A DNA stretch of 64,000 nucleotides, from contig JBFXCS010000002.1 of assembly GCA_050181915.1 (NCBI GenBank), positions 124,001 to 188,000 of the forward strand, written 5' to 3'. Below, piece by piece: positions 42,464 through 51,450 of the stretch. Made by a program: the position numbers and the translations under genes. This DNA is from JBFXCS01 sp050181915. GTDB taxonomy: Bacteria; Actinomycetota; Thermoleophilia; Miltoncostaeales; Miltoncostaeaceae. Position 1 is the first letter of the stretch; the number at the start of each line of letters is the position of its first letter. Below the pieces are notes generated by a model. The model had not been told where the DNA came from. It was given only the letters and a program-made list of their open reading frames with translations, and searched no databases.

Positions 42464-42494
42464 GCCACCGGGTCCCGAGAGCCGACAGGGGTGG

Positions 42495-42521
42495 TTGGCA
42501 CTCTCCACGCGACAGTGCCAA
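42495..42521. promoter_or_regulatory. CIRCE-like HrcA operator
   Basis: TTGGCACTC-N9-CAGTGCCAA matches the CIRCE plan (TTAGCACTC-N9-GAGTGCTAA) with the exact 9-nt spacer and one arm mismatch; the flanking GTGG/CCAC extends the arms. It is in the region that would overlap the -35 of the fmdB promoter. HrcA binds such sites to repress chaperone genes, so this would put fmdB and perhaps the K+ operon in the heat-shock regulon. Confidence 0.6.
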
Positions 42522-42567
42522 CCACGGCGCCGGGACGTCCGGGAGGCCGCACCGGGCGCGGCGCGGC

Positions 42568-42600
42568 GCCACTTGGCCGCGGCGGTCACGGCCAAGTGGC
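42568..42600. repeat. Palindromic hairpin element, copy 2
   Basis: A 12-bp stem (42568-42579 with 42589-42600) encloses the 9-nt loop CGGCGGTCA, the reverse complement of the loop in the copy at 1370-1406. The stem sequence GCCACTTGGCCG differs from copy 1 by a compensated change (C/G for T/A), so the structure is preserved while the sequence drifted. Confidence 0.6.
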
Positions 42601-42684
42601 ACTACACCGTAAGGCGCTCCCGCCCGGGACCATTGATACGATCGCGCCCGCCTGGGCACCCAGTTCCCGGATGCCAGCGATCCC

Positions 42685-43479
42685 ATGACGCAGCCGATGC
42701 GAAAGGGCCAGGCCGTGCACCGCACCGTGTGGACGGGGGCGGGCGTGGCGCTGGCGATCGGAGGTCTCGCCCGACGCCGCCCCGGGGCCGCGGCCCTGCT
42801 CGCGGCGGGGGCGGCGGCGGCCGGAGCCTCGGCGTACCTGCCGCACAGCCCGGTGCTGGGACGCGCGCTGTGGCGCGGGCCGCGCGACCGGCCGCTCGCG
42901 GCCGTGACGTTCGACGACGGGCCGGGCCCCTCCACCGGCGAGATCCTCGACGCCCTGGCGGCCGAGCGCACGCCCGCGACCTTCTTCGTGCTGGGCCGCC
43001 AGGTCGCGCGCCACCCGGATCTCGTGCGCCGCATCGTGGCCGAGGGGCACCAGCTGGCGAGCCACGGCTACGACCACGGCATCCTCATCTTCCGCGGCGC
43101 GGGGCACGTGCGCGATCAGCTGCGCCGCACCGAGGAGGCGGTGGCCGAGGCGGTGGGCGAGGACGTCCTCACCCGGGTCTTCCGGGCGCCGCACGGCTTC
43201 CGCGGGCCGGCGACCGCGGCCGCGGTGCGCCGCGCCGGCTACCGGCTGGCGGCGTGGACGCGCGGGGTGTTCGACTCGGCCGAGCCGGGGGCGGCCGCCA
43301 TCGCGCGGCGCTCGGCCCGCGCCCTGGCCCCCGGCACCATCCTGCTGCTGCACGACGCCGACGGCTGGGCGCCCGAGCGGCCCCGGCGCCAGACGGCGCA
43401 GGCCCTGCCGGAGATCTGCCGCGCGGCGCGCGTGCGCGGCCTGGAGCTCGTGACGCTCGACCGGCTCGCGGCGCCGTGA
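42685..43479 (+). CDS. Polysaccharide deacetylase (NodB domain)
   Basis: The 264-aa protein has a membrane-anchored N terminus (VALAIGGLARRRPGAAALLAAGAAAAG) and a NodB domain: catalytic AVTFDDGPGPST (Asp-Asp), SHGYDHG (His metal ligands), RAPHGFRG and LLLHDADG. Such enzymes remove acetyl groups from cell-wall or surface polysaccharides. The GTG of the next gene overlaps its stop. Confidence 0.88.
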   Translation: MTQPMRKGQAVHRTVWTGAGVALAIGGLARRRPGAAALLAAGAAAAGASAYLPHSPVLGRALWRGPRDRPLAAVTFDDGPGPSTGEILDALAAERTPATFFVLGRQVARHPDLVRRIVAEGHQLASHGYDHGILIFRGAGHVRDQLRRTEEAVAEAVGEDVLTRVFRAPHGFRGPATAAAVRRAGYRLAAWTRGVFDSAEPGAAAIARRSARALAPGTILLLHDADGWAPERPRRQTAQALPEICRAARVRGLELVTLDRLAAP

Positions 43480-44576
43480 CCACCAGCCAGACCGCCTCCC
43501 CGCGCCCCTCGCTGGCCCGCCGGCTGGCCTGGCCGGCCGCGAGGGTGCTGCTCATCGCCGCCGTGGGCGCCGTGGCGGTGTGGAAGCTCGACCTGAGCCA
43601 CATCAGGGACGCCTTCCAGATCGACTCGTGGGTGTTCCTGGCCGCGGCGGTGCTCGCCAACTTCGCCTCGGTCGGCTTCAAGGGCCTCGCCTGGAAGGGC
43701 GTCGTGGACGCCCTGCCGGGGCTGGGCCGTCGCACCCCCTACCGCAACATCCTGAGCCCGCTGTTCATCGGCTTCCTCTTCAACACCGTGCTCGCGGCGC
43801 GGGTCGGGGAGATCGCCAAGGTGCTTCTGCTGCGCCGCCGCATGGAGCGGCTGGGGGAGCGGCCGCCCACCACCACCCTGCTCGGCACCGTGGTGGCCGA
43901 GAACCTGGTCTCCACCATCACCTGGGTCGGCCTGGTGGTCGTGATCGGCCTGTTCCTGCCGCTGCCCTCCTACGCCTGGGTGGCGTCGATCGGCCTGGGC
44001 GTCGCCTGCCTGGTCGTGGTGCTGGTGGCGCTGCTGTCGAGCCCCCAGCGCCACATGCCGCCGTGGCTGAACACCGGGCCGCTGTGGGCCCGCGCCACCC
44101 GCGCCCTGTCGCGGCTCTGGGGCGCCGTGCGGGAGAGCCACGTCGGCCTGCGCGAGCCGCGCCATATGAGCCTGGTGGTCGGGGCGAGCCTCGCCACCTG
44201 GATCGCGCAGTGGGCGGGCATCTACTTCACCCTGCGCGCCTTTGGGCTGGAGCGGGTGGGCTGGGGCGGCGCGGGCCTGCTCCTGGTGACGGTCACGCTG
44301 GCGCAGGCCTTCCCGGTGCTGCCGGGCAACCTGCTGGTGTTCCAGGCCGCCGCCGTGGTGCCGCTCACCGCCTCGTACAGCGTCGGGGCCGCCGAGGCGC
44401 TGGCGTTCTCGGTCGTGCTGCAGGCCACCGAGGCGATCGTGGGGGTCGCCGTCGGCTTCCTCTTCCTGGTGGCCGAGGGCGTCGGCTTCGGCCAGCTCAG
44501 GCGCCAGGCCGAGGAGGAGGAACGCGGCGGCGCCCCGCACGAGCGGGCGATGGTCGACACCCTGGCCGGACCGTGA
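43476..44576 (+). CDS. UPF0104/flippase-like integral membrane protein
   Basis: The 366-aa protein has about eight membrane spans and the conserved regions of the lysylphosphatidylglycerol synthase-type flippase domain (UPF0104): LSPLFIGFLFNTVLAARVGEIAKVLLLRRR and LVTVTLAQAFPVLPGNLLVFQAAAV. Coupled to the deacetylase gene by a GTGA overlap, it may flip or export the lipid-linked glycan that the deacetylase modifies; that link is inference. Confidence 0.82.
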   Translation: MTTSQTASPRPSLARRLAWPAARVLLIAAVGAVAVWKLDLSHIRDAFQIDSWVFLAAAVLANFASVGFKGLAWKGVVDALPGLGRRTPYRNILSPLFIGFLFNTVLAARVGEIAKVLLLRRRMERLGERPPTTTLLGTVVAENLVSTITWVGLVVVIGLFLPLPSYAWVASIGLGVACLVVVLVALLSSPQRHMPPWLNTGPLWARATRALSRLWGAVRESHVGLREPRHMSLVVGASLATWIAQWAGIYFTLRAFGLERVGWGGAGLLLVTVTLAQAFPVLPGNLLVFQAAAVVPLTASYSVGAAEALAFSVVLQATEAIVGVAVGFLFLVAEGVGFGQLRRQAEEEERGGAPHERAMVDTLAGP

Positions 44577-44612
44577 GCGACGCCGGTCGCCGGCCGGCCC
44601 GACTCACCAGGA

Positions 44613-46232
44613 TCAGGCGGGGCGCCACCTGGCGATGCTGACCCGCGCGACGCCGACGGCGCGCAGCCCGGTGGCGGGGATCACGAGCACCCGCACCACC
44701 AGCCGGCGCCCGGTGTTCGCCTTCACCCGGGCCCTGCCGGCCACGGTGAGGCGCACGTGGAAGGCCGCGGCGGCGCGCGGGCGGGCGATGCGCACCTGGC
44801 TCGAGCCGATGGTCGGGCCGGTGGCCGAGCCGAGCCGCAGCTGCAGCACCACCCGGCCCTTCGGGAACCCGCCCGCGCGGGCGGTGAGGCCCCGGCCGGC
44901 CACCAGCCTGCGCACCCCGAGGCCCGCCATCTTCGCGCCGAGCCGCCGCGCCAGGGTGCGCGCCGCCTTCGCCGTCGGCGCGGAGGGGGCGGCGAACAGG
45001 CGGCCGGGGCCCGCCGGCGACGACGGGCCCGGCGCCGGCGAGGAGCCGCCCGGCTGCGGATCGGCCGCGTCGCTGCCGCCGGGCACCCGCGGGCTGAGCC
45101 GCTGGCGGTAGATCCCGGCGGAGTTGCCGTCCTGCGCGATCAGCAGGTCCTGGCCGCGCGGCACGGCGAGGCGCAGGCGCCCCAGCCCGTCGCCGCCCTG
45201 CAGGTACGGGACCTGGTTGAAGACGGCGCCCTGGCGCACGTCGAAGCGGCGCAGGTGCTGGCCCGCCAGCATCGGCGCGTAGATCGAGCCGTCGGCGCCG
45301 ACGCTCACGTAGGCCGGCGCCCACGCCGGCCCGTCGCCGCTGGTGGCGACCGGGCTGCGCATGCCCTCGCGGGTCATGGTGCCCGAGATCACCGGCCAGC
45401 CGTAGTTGCCGCCCGCGACGATCACGTTGAGCTCGTCGCGGGAGCTCTTGCCCGCGCCTCCGGGATACCTGACCGGGTCGTACTGCTCGCCGGTGGGGCC
45501 GTGCTCGGTCTCCCACAGGCGACCCGAGGTGTCGAAGGCCAGGCCCTGCGGGTGGCGGTGGCCGTACGACCACACGTAGCGGGCGTTGCCGCCCTGGGCG
45601 AGGAAGGGGTTGCCGGGCGCCGGCTCCAGGGTGGTCTCGTCGCCCGGGGCGGCGAAGCGCAGGATCTTGCCGTTCAGCGACTGCAGGTCCTGCGGCAGGT
45701 CCGGGTTGTGGATGTCCCCGGTGGTGACGTAGAGCGCCCCGTCCGGCCCGAAGGCCATGCGGCCGCCGTCGTGGTTGCCGTCGCTGCCGATGCCGTCGAA
45801 CACCCAGCGGTCGAGCGTGAAGCGGCCGCCGGACTCGCGCAGCCGGACGATGCCGTTGCGCGTCGTGCCGCCCACCGCCCGCGACACGTAGAGGTACGCG
45901 AGGTGGTTGGTGGCGAACGCCGGATGCAGCACCATCCCGAGCAGCTTCCGCACGTCGGGGTCGATCGCGTCGCGCGCCATCGCGGGCTCGGCCTGCAGCT
46001 GGTCGCCCGCCATCACGCGGATGTCGCCGTCGCGCTCGGGGATGTAGATGCGGCCGTCGGGGGCGATCGCCATGTCCCACGGGGTCTTGAGGCCGGTCGC
46101 GATGCGGACCGGCTCGCCGACCGGCTCGGCCGAGGCGAGGGCGGGCAGCGCCAGGGCGCCGGCGCACGCCGCCGCCGCGGCCGCCGCGCGCGCGAGCTGG
46201 GAGGAGCGCGACATCACGTGCGGATCCTGCAT
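44613..46232 (-). CDS. PQQ-dependent sugar dehydrogenase, soluble beta-propeller type
   Basis: The 539-aa exported protein (signal ending ALPALASA) is a six-bladed propeller of the aldose sugar dehydrogenase type: TGLKTPWDMAIAPDGRIYIPER, LGMVLHPAFATNHLAYLYVS, NHDGGRMAFGPDGALYVTTGD, YGHRHPQGLAFD with TEHGP and GGNYGWPV. The His, Arg and Asp positions that hold PQQ are preserved. A Pro/Gly/Ser linker then leads to a ~130-residue beta-rich C-terminal domain of unknown role. ATG 46214 is an alternative start. No PQQ biosynthesis genes are nearby. Confidence 0.88.
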   Translation of the reverse strand: MQDPHVMSRSSQLARAAAAAAACAGALALPALASAEPVGEPVRIATGLKTPWDMAIAPDGRIYIPERDGDIRVMAGDQLQAEPAMARDAIDPDVRKLLGMVLHPAFATNHLAYLYVSRAVGGTTRNGIVRLRESGGRFTLDRWVFDGIGSDGNHDGGRMAFGPDGALYVTTGDIHNPDLPQDLQSLNGKILRFAAPGDETTLEPAPGNPFLAQGGNARYVWSYGHRHPQGLAFDTSGRLWETEHGPTGEQYDPVRYPGGAGKSSRDELNVIVAGGNYGWPVISGTMTREGMRSPVATSGDGPAWAPAYVSVGADGSIYAPMLAGQHLRRFDVRQGAVFNQVPYLQGGDGLGRLRLAVPRGQDLLIAQDGNSAGIYRQRLSPRVPGGSDAADPQPGGSSPAPGPSSPAGPGRLFAAPSAPTAKAARTLARRLGAKMAGLGVRRLVAGRGLTARAGGFPKGRVVLQLRLGSATGPTIGSSQVRIARPRAAAAFHVRLTVAGRARVKANTGRRLVVRVLVIPATGLRAVGVARVSIARWRPA

Positions 46233-46524
46233 GACGAACCATGCCGTCGTGAGCGACGCTCACGATCCGAGACGTACGATCGTGCGATATGTGACATGTA
46301 CCGGTCCGGTGCGACACATCCGCTCACCGGGCCTTGACCGCGGCGTAACCGCAGCCCGCGAGCGCCGCGCGATGATCCTCCCGACCCCGAGCTCCCGTGG
46401 CGCGCCCCCGCCGGCGGGCCGGGGTCACGAGGGCCGGAGTCCACCCGGCCACGGCGCGACGGGAGGAGCTGTCGGGAGCCCTCCCGTCGAGCGCCGGTCC
46501 GCGGCGCGCCCCCGCGCCGGGGGT
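46233..46524. promoter_or_regulatory. Gap upstream of the dehydrogenase with palindrome GTGAGCGACGCTCAC
   Basis: The exact dyad GTGAGCG-A-CGCTCAC at 46249-46263 begins 17 nt upstream of the dehydrogenase ATG and is a likely operator. A less GC-rich patch (46255-46320) with GTACGATCGTGC follows and may contain the promoter. I see no gene in the remaining ~200 nt before the pstB stop. Confidence 0.45.
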
Positions 46525-47397
46525 TCAGCCGAAGCGGCCCGAGACGTAGGCCTCGGTGCGCGGGTTCGCCGGGTTGCTGAAGATCTGCGCGGTGGGGCCG
46601 GTCTCGATCAGGCGGCCCGGCTCCCCCTCGTTCTCGATCGTGAAGAAGGCCGTGCGGTCGCTGACCCGGGCCGCCTGCTGCATGTTGTGGGTGACGATCA
46701 CGATGGTGAGGCGCTCCTTCAGCCTGCCGATGAGCTCCTCGATGCGCAGCGTCGACTGGGGGTCGAGCGCCGAGCACGGCTCGTCCATGAGCAGCACGTC
46801 CGGCTCCACCGCCAGCGCCCGGGCGATGCACAGCCGCTGCTGCTGGCCGCCCGACAGGCGGCCCGCCGGATCGTGCAGGCGGTTCTTCACCTCGTCCCAC
46901 AGGCCGGCGCCGCGCAGCGTGCGCTCCAGCAGCTCCTCGCGCCGGGCCCGGCGTCCGCGCATGCCGTGGTACCTCGGCCCCGACAGGACGTTGTCGGCGA
47001 TCGACTTGGTCGGGAACGGGTTGGGCTTCTGGAACACCATGCCCACCGCCCGGCGGATCGCGACCGCGTCGGCGCCGCGCTCGTAGATGTCGCGGCCGCG
47101 CAGGCGCACCTCCCCCTCGACCCGCGCGTTCGGCACCAGCTCGTGCATGCGGTTGAGGGTGCGGATGAAGGTCGACTTGCCGCAGCCGGACGGGCCGATG
47201 ATCGCCGTGACGGTGCGCTCCGGGAAGGCGAGATCGACGCCCTCGACGGCGTGGTGGCGGCCGAAGAAGGCGCTGAGGGCGACGGCCCGCATCGGCGGCT
47301 CGGCGACGGCCTCGGCGGCCTGTCGCCGCGCCGGCGCGGCCGCGGCCGGAGGGGCCTCCGCCTCGCCGCTGCCCGGGACGGGGATGTCGGTGCTCAT
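46525..47397 (-). CDS. pstB: Phosphate ABC transporter ATP-binding protein
   Basis: PstB powers high-affinity phosphate import. The 290-aa protein has a ~40-residue Ala/Pro-rich N-terminal extension before the ABC domain: Walker A GPSGCGKST, the Q-loop FQKPNPFPTKSI, signature LSGGQQQRLCIARAL, Walker B LLMDEPCSALDP and the H-loop THNMQQA. The NPFP and PCSALDP details are specific for PstB. The ATG overlaps the stop of the pstCA gene (ATGA). Confidence 0.96.
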   Translation of the reverse strand: MSTDIPVPGSGEAEAPPAAAAPARRQAAEAVAEPPMRAVALSAFFGRHHAVEGVDLAFPERTVTAIIGPSGCGKSTFIRTLNRMHELVPNARVEGEVRLRGRDIYERGADAVAIRRAVGMVFQKPNPFPTKSIADNVLSGPRYHGMRGRRARREELLERTLRGAGLWDEVKNRLHDPAGRLSGGQQQRLCIARALAVEPDVLLMDEPCSALDPQSTLRIEELIGRLKERLTIVIVTHNMQQAARVSDRTAFFTIENEGEPGRLIETGPTAQIFSNPANPRTEAYVSGRFG

Positions 47398-49367
47398 CGG
47401 CTCTCCAGGGTGCGCGATCGGGTGGCGATGAACCGCGCCACGATGTTGAGCAGCAGGATGATCCCGACCAGCACGAGGGCCGCGCCCCAGGCGAGGGCCT
47501 CGGACTGGGGCGTCCGCACCTCGATCATGTTGCGGAAGATCAGGAGCGGCAGCGCGGCGATCGGCGCCATCACGTCGGTCGAGAAGAACTGCCAGCCCCC
47601 CGCCGTGAACAGCAGGGGCGCGGTCTCGCCCGCGGCGCGGGCGAGGGCCAGCATGGAGCCGGTGACGATGCCCGGCAGGGCCGCGGGCAGGATGACGCTC
47701 CAGGTGGTCCGCCAGCGCGGCGCCCCCAGGGCCAGCGCGGCCTCGATCTGGGCGCCGGGCACCAGCCGCAGGATCTCCTCGGTCGAGCGCACCACGATCG
47801 GCAGCATCACCACGGCCAGGGCGATGGCGCCGGCGAGGGCGGAGAAGCCGCCCATCCGCACGACGACCACCAGGTAGACCATCAGGCCGACGACGATCGA
47901 CGGCACGCCGAGCAGCAGATCGACCACGAAGCCGGTGGCCGCGCCCGCCTGGCGCAGCGCCCGGTTGCCGGATGCGGCGACCTGGTTGACGAACAGCGCC
48001 ATGAGGATCCCGACCGGCACCGAGAAGGCCGTGGCGAGGCCCATCATGATCAGGGTCCCCACCAGGGGGGCGGAGATGCCGCCCCCCTCGGTGAAGGGGT
48101 CGGCCGGCGGCAGCTCGGTGTAGAAGCCCGGATGGGCGGCGGCGGCGATCCCGCCGGAGACGATCTCCCCCAGGATGAACCCCAGGGGCACCAGCGAGAT
48201 CGCCAGGGCCGCGTACACGAGCCCGGCCGCGATGCCCGATCGCACCCGCCGTCCGCGCGGCACCCGCGGCGGGGCGGCGTCGCCCGGCGCGGGCGGCGCC
48301 GGCGCGGGAGGCGGCTCGGGGGCCGCGGCGGCCGGCTCGGCGCGCCGCGGGGCCCGGCCGCCGAGGGCGCGCCGCAGCGGCCCCGGGCCGCGGCCCCCGC
48401 GGGACACCAGGATGCGGGCGAGCACGTTGATGACCAGCGACAGCATGAAGAGCACCACCGCCAGGCCGCATAGCGCGGAGGCGTGCAGGCCGCTGGTGGC
48501 GCTTGCGAACTCGAGCGCGATGGCGCTCGCCATGGTCGCGCCCGGCCCGAGCAGCGAGCCCCAGATGTTCGGCGTGTTGCCCAGCAGCAGGGCGATGGCG
48601 ATGGTCTCCCCCACCGCCCGGCCCAGGCCGAGGGCCGAGGCGCCCACGATGCCGGAGCGCGCCCAGGGCAGCATCGCCGAGCGCACCATCTCCCAGCGGG
48701 TCGCCCCCAGGGCGTAGGCCGCCTCCTGCTGGTCGGGCGGCACGGTGAGCAGCACCTCGCGGGTGATCGCCGCCACGATCGGCAGCACCATCAGCGCCAG
48801 CACCAGCCCCGAGACCAGGTACGAGCTGATCGTGACCGGCCCCTCCAGGAACCCGAACGGGCCGTTGTGGTCGGCGATCCACCGCAGCGCCGGCGTCAGC
48901 GCCGGCACCAGCACCAGCAGCCCCCAGAGGCCGTAGACCACCGACGGCACGGCGGCCAGCAGATCGACGACCGCCGCGACCGGGCCGCGCAGGCGGCGCG
49001 GCAGGAAGACCGTCGTCGCCAGGGCCACGCCGACCGCCAGCGGCACCGCGATCGCCAGCGCGATGGCGCTGGTGACCAGGGTCCCGTAGATGAAGGGCAG
49101 GGCGCCCAGCAGCGGCTCGCCGGTCACGGGCGTGGCCAGCCAGTCGGTGCCGGACAGGAAGCCCCAGACGCCGAAGGCGCTCCAGGCGTCGCGCGAGGCG
49201 TCGAGGACCTGCCACAGCAGGTAGCCCATCGTCGCGAGCGCGGCGGCCGTGACGGCCACCACGATCGCGACGTAGCCGCGGTCGGCGAGCAGCCCGGCGA
49301 GCGGGCGCCTCATCGACCGCGCCGCCGCCGGGCCGCGGGGCCCGGCGGCGGTGGTCGTCGCCGTCAC
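47394..49367 (-). CDS. pstCA: PstC-PstA fused phosphate permease
   Basis: A single 657-aa open frame contains both permease subunits. Residues ~20-325 are PstC (YGTLVTSAIALAIAVPLAVGVA; AVPSVVYGLWGLLVLVPAL; the coupling loop EAAYALGATRWEMVRSAMLPWA). A ~45-residue Ala/Pro/Arg linker follows (about 330-375), then PstA (GTLIMMGLATAFSVPVGILMAL; GVPSIVVGLMVYLVVVV; EAALALGAPRWRTTWSVILPAALPG). Normally these are two genes. Start GTG 49367 overlaps the pstS stop by one base; ATG 49313 is an alternative. Confidence 0.93.
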   Translation of the reverse strand: MTATTTAAGPRGPAAARSMRRPLAGLLADRGYVAIVVAVTAAALATMGYLLWQVLDASRDAWSAFGVWGFLSGTDWLATPVTGEPLLGALPFIYGTLVTSAIALAIAVPLAVGVALATTVFLPRRLRGPVAAVVDLLAAVPSVVYGLWGLLVLVPALTPALRWIADHNGPFGFLEGPVTISSYLVSGLVLALMVLPIVAAITREVLLTVPPDQQEAAYALGATRWEMVRSAMLPWARSGIVGASALGLGRAVGETIAIALLLGNTPNIWGSLLGPGATMASAIALEFASATSGLHASALCGLAVVLFMLSLVINVLARILVSRGGRGPGPLRRALGGRAPRRAEPAAAAPEPPPAPAPPAPGDAAPPRVPRGRRVRSGIAAGLVYAALAISLVPLGFILGEIVSGGIAAAAHPGFYTELPPADPFTEGGGISAPLVGTLIMMGLATAFSVPVGILMALFVNQVAASGNRALRQAGAATGFVVDLLLGVPSIVVGLMVYLVVVVRMGGFSALAGAIALAVVMLPIVVRSTEEILRLVPGAQIEAALALGAPRWRTTWSVILPAALPGIVTGSMLALARAAGETAPLLFTAGGWQFFSTDVMAPIAALPLLIFRNMIEVRTPQSEALAWGAALVLVGIILLLNIVARFIATRSRTLESR

Positions 49368-50437
49368 TACTTGATCAGCTTCAGCTGGGCCTTCGAGGCG
49401 GCCAGCAGGGCGGGCGGCAGCGGCGCGAAGCGCAGCGTGCGCAGCTCGCCCTGGGCCTTCGCGCCCAGGAAGTAGCCGATGGTCTTCTTGACCTCGTCAC
49501 GCACCTGGGCGCTCTTGCCGGCCGCCCCGTAGTTCGAGTAGGCCAGGAGCCAGGTGGTGATGGTGATCGGGTAGGCGCCCGGGGCCGGGCTGCCGGTGAG
49601 GCTCACCTGCAGGTCCTTGCGGATTTTCTTCAGGTTGCCGGCCTTCGAGGCCGAGCCGGCGCTGGGGAGGATGTACTTGGTGACCCGCTTGCCCTTCACC
49701 TTCTCGACCTTGCCGATCTTGGCGAAGAACTTGGTCAGGCCGGCGTCGCGGGCGTCGGAGATGTCGATGTAGCCGACCGAGTTCTTGGTCGACTTGACGC
49801 AGTTCGCGACGCCCGGGTTGCGCGGCTGCTTGATGACCGTGATGCCCGAGGTGGGCCAGTTCGGCAGCTGGCCGGCGCCGACCGAGGCGCGAAACTGCGG
49901 GTTCACCTTCGAGAGGTAGCTGGTGAAGCCGAAGCTGGTGCCCGAGCCGTCCGAGCGCACGCACAGCGTGATCGGGGCGTTCGGGAACCTCACGCCCGGG
50001 TTGGGCTTCCTGATGCGGGCGTCGCTCCAGTTGGTGATCGCGCCGCGGAAGATGTCGGCCAGCGTCTTGCCGTCGAAGTTGATGCCCTTCGCGACGCCGT
50101 CGATGTTGGTGTCGACCGTGATCGCGCCGATCAGGGTGGGGAAGTACAGGGCCGTCGCGCCGCCCCGCTTGGCGGAGAGCTCGGCGGCCTGGTCCGGGGT
50201 GAGCGGCGCGTCGGAGGCGGCGAAGTCGACCACCCCGTTGATGAGATCGTTGATGCCGCCGGTCGAGCCCTTCGAGGCGTAGCTGCAGAGGCCCGACTCC
50301 TGGCACCAGGCGCTGTAGGCGGTGGCGGGGAAGCTCGCGCCGGACGCGGTGACCGCGGCCGAGGCGAACGCCGGGATGGCGAGCATGGCGCCGCCGACCA
50401 CGGCGGACGCGCACGCGTTGCGCAGGGTCCTGTTCAC
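49367..50437 (-). CDS. pstS: Phosphate-binding protein PstS
   Basis: From GTG 50437, with an AGGAG site ~9 nt away, the protein is 356 aa with a Sec-type signal (ACASAVVGGAMLAIPAFASA). The mature part shows PstS features: TASGASFPATAYSAW, SKGSTGGINDLINGVVDFAASDAPLT, the phosphate loop VRSDGSGTSFGFTSYLS and KNSVGYIDISDA. No lipobox is present, so it may be secreted or cell-wall retained. A longer open frame upstream (to 50506) lacks a ribosome site and would bury the signal. Confidence 0.94.
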   Translation of the reverse strand: MNRTLRNACASAVVGGAMLAIPAFASAAVTASGASFPATAYSAWCQESGLCSYASKGSTGGINDLINGVVDFAASDAPLTPDQAAELSAKRGGATALYFPTLIGAITVDTNIDGVAKGINFDGKTLADIFRGAITNWSDARIRKPNPGVRFPNAPITLCVRSDGSGTSFGFTSYLSKVNPQFRASVGAGQLPNWPTSGITVIKQPRNPGVANCVKSTKNSVGYIDISDARDAGLTKFFAKIGKVEKVKGKRVTKYILPSAGSASKAGNLKKIRKDLQVSLTGSPAPGAYPITITTWLLAYSNYGAAGKSAQVRDEVKKTIGYFLGAKAQGELRTLRFAPLPPALLAASKAQLKLIK

Positions 50438-50608
50438 CGAGCAGACACTCCTTCGTCGGGAGGCGGGCACGCCTCTTCGCATGTTCGGGTGCCCTGGTCG
50501 GGACAAGGCGCGGCGACGCTAACAGCGGCCCGGAGACAGGCGGGTGAACCCCGCGTGTCACCCCTGTAACAGGCGCCCACGGCGCCGCGGGACGCGCGCC
50601 TCAGGGCC

Positions 50609-50641
50609 GTTCACACACCGTTCACCTAATGGTCACCGGCG
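50609..50641. promoter_or_regulatory. PHO box: three 11-nt direct repeats
   Basis: Units GTTCACACACC (50609-50619), GTTCACCTAAT (50620-50630) and GGTCACCGGCG (50631-50641) repeat at exact 11-nt spacing with the G(G/T)TCA core, the plan of actinobacterial PhoP boxes. The site lies between divergent pstS and the response-regulator gene (42 nt before its ATG), so it can control both. Confidence 0.75.
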
Positions 50642-50682
50642 CGCGACCTACGCCGTCCGGGCGCTGCCTAGGGTCGCGGTCA

Positions 50683-51450
50683 ATGGAGGACGCCCGCCCG
50701 AAGATCCTCATCGTGGAGGACGACACGAGCACGGCCGAGGCCGTCGCGTTCCACATGCGCGCGGCGCGGATGGATCCCACCATCGCCCTCGACGGACCCA
50801 CCGGCCTGCGGGCGCTGCGCAACGGCGCGCCCGACGCCCTGGTGCTCGACCTGATGCTGCCGGGCGTCGACGGCTGGCACATCATCCGCGAGGCGCGGGA
50901 GTGGGCGCCGCGCCTGCCGATCATCGTGGTCACGGCGCGCACCAACGAGCACGACCGCGTCGAGGTGCTCTCCCTGGGTGCGGACGACGTGATGGCCAAG
51001 CCCTTCTCGATGCGCGAGCTGATCGCGCGGGTCACCGCTGCGCTGCGGCGCACGGCGGTCGAGAACGCCGGCTCGTCGAGCCTGCCGGTGTCGGAGGGCG
51101 AGCTCTCGATCGACCCGGAGCGGATGTCGGTGATCGTCGCCGGCCGCCCCGCCGGGCTCACCCCGCTGGAGTTCAAGCTCCTGTGGACCCTGGCCGACGC
51201 GCGCGACCGCGCCCTCTCGCGCGACGAGATCTTCCGGCGGGTGTGGGGCGGCGAGCGGGCCCACGGCGACCGCTCGGTGGACGTGCTGGTGCGCCGCCTG
51301 CGCCGCAAGGTGGACGAGGTGGGCGGCCGCTACACCTACATCCAGACCCTTCACGGGGTGGGCTACCGCTTCCAGGCCACCCTGCGGCGCATGCCCGGCG
51401 GCTCGGACCGGGACGGCTTCTTCGAGCCCACGGCGGCCCCCGGCCTCTGA
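50683..51450 (+). CDS. OmpR/PhoP-family response regulator
   Basis: The 255-aa protein has a receiver domain (KILIVEDDTSTAE with acidic pair, LVLDLMLPGVDGW with the phospho-Asp, TAR, and Lys in VMAKPFS) and a winged helix DNA-binding domain (LTPLEFKLLWTLADARDRALSRDEIF ... RSVDVLVRRLRRKV, GVGYRF). By position beside pstS and a PHO box it is the likely phosphate regulator. No sensor kinase gene is adjacent. ATG 50683 is preferred over a start 18 codons upstream inside the PHO box. Confidence 0.9.
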   Translation: MEDARPKILIVEDDTSTAEAVAFHMRAARMDPTIALDGPTGLRALRNGAPDALVLDLMLPGVDGWHIIREAREWAPRLPIIVVTARTNEHDRVEVLSLGADDVMAKPFSMRELIARVTAALRRTAVENAGSSSLPVSEGELSIDPERMSVIVAGRPAGLTPLEFKLLWTLADARDRALSRDEIFRRVWGGERAHGDRSVDVLVRRLRRKVDEVGGRYTYIQTLHGVGYRFQATLRRMPGGSDRDGFFEPTAAPGL

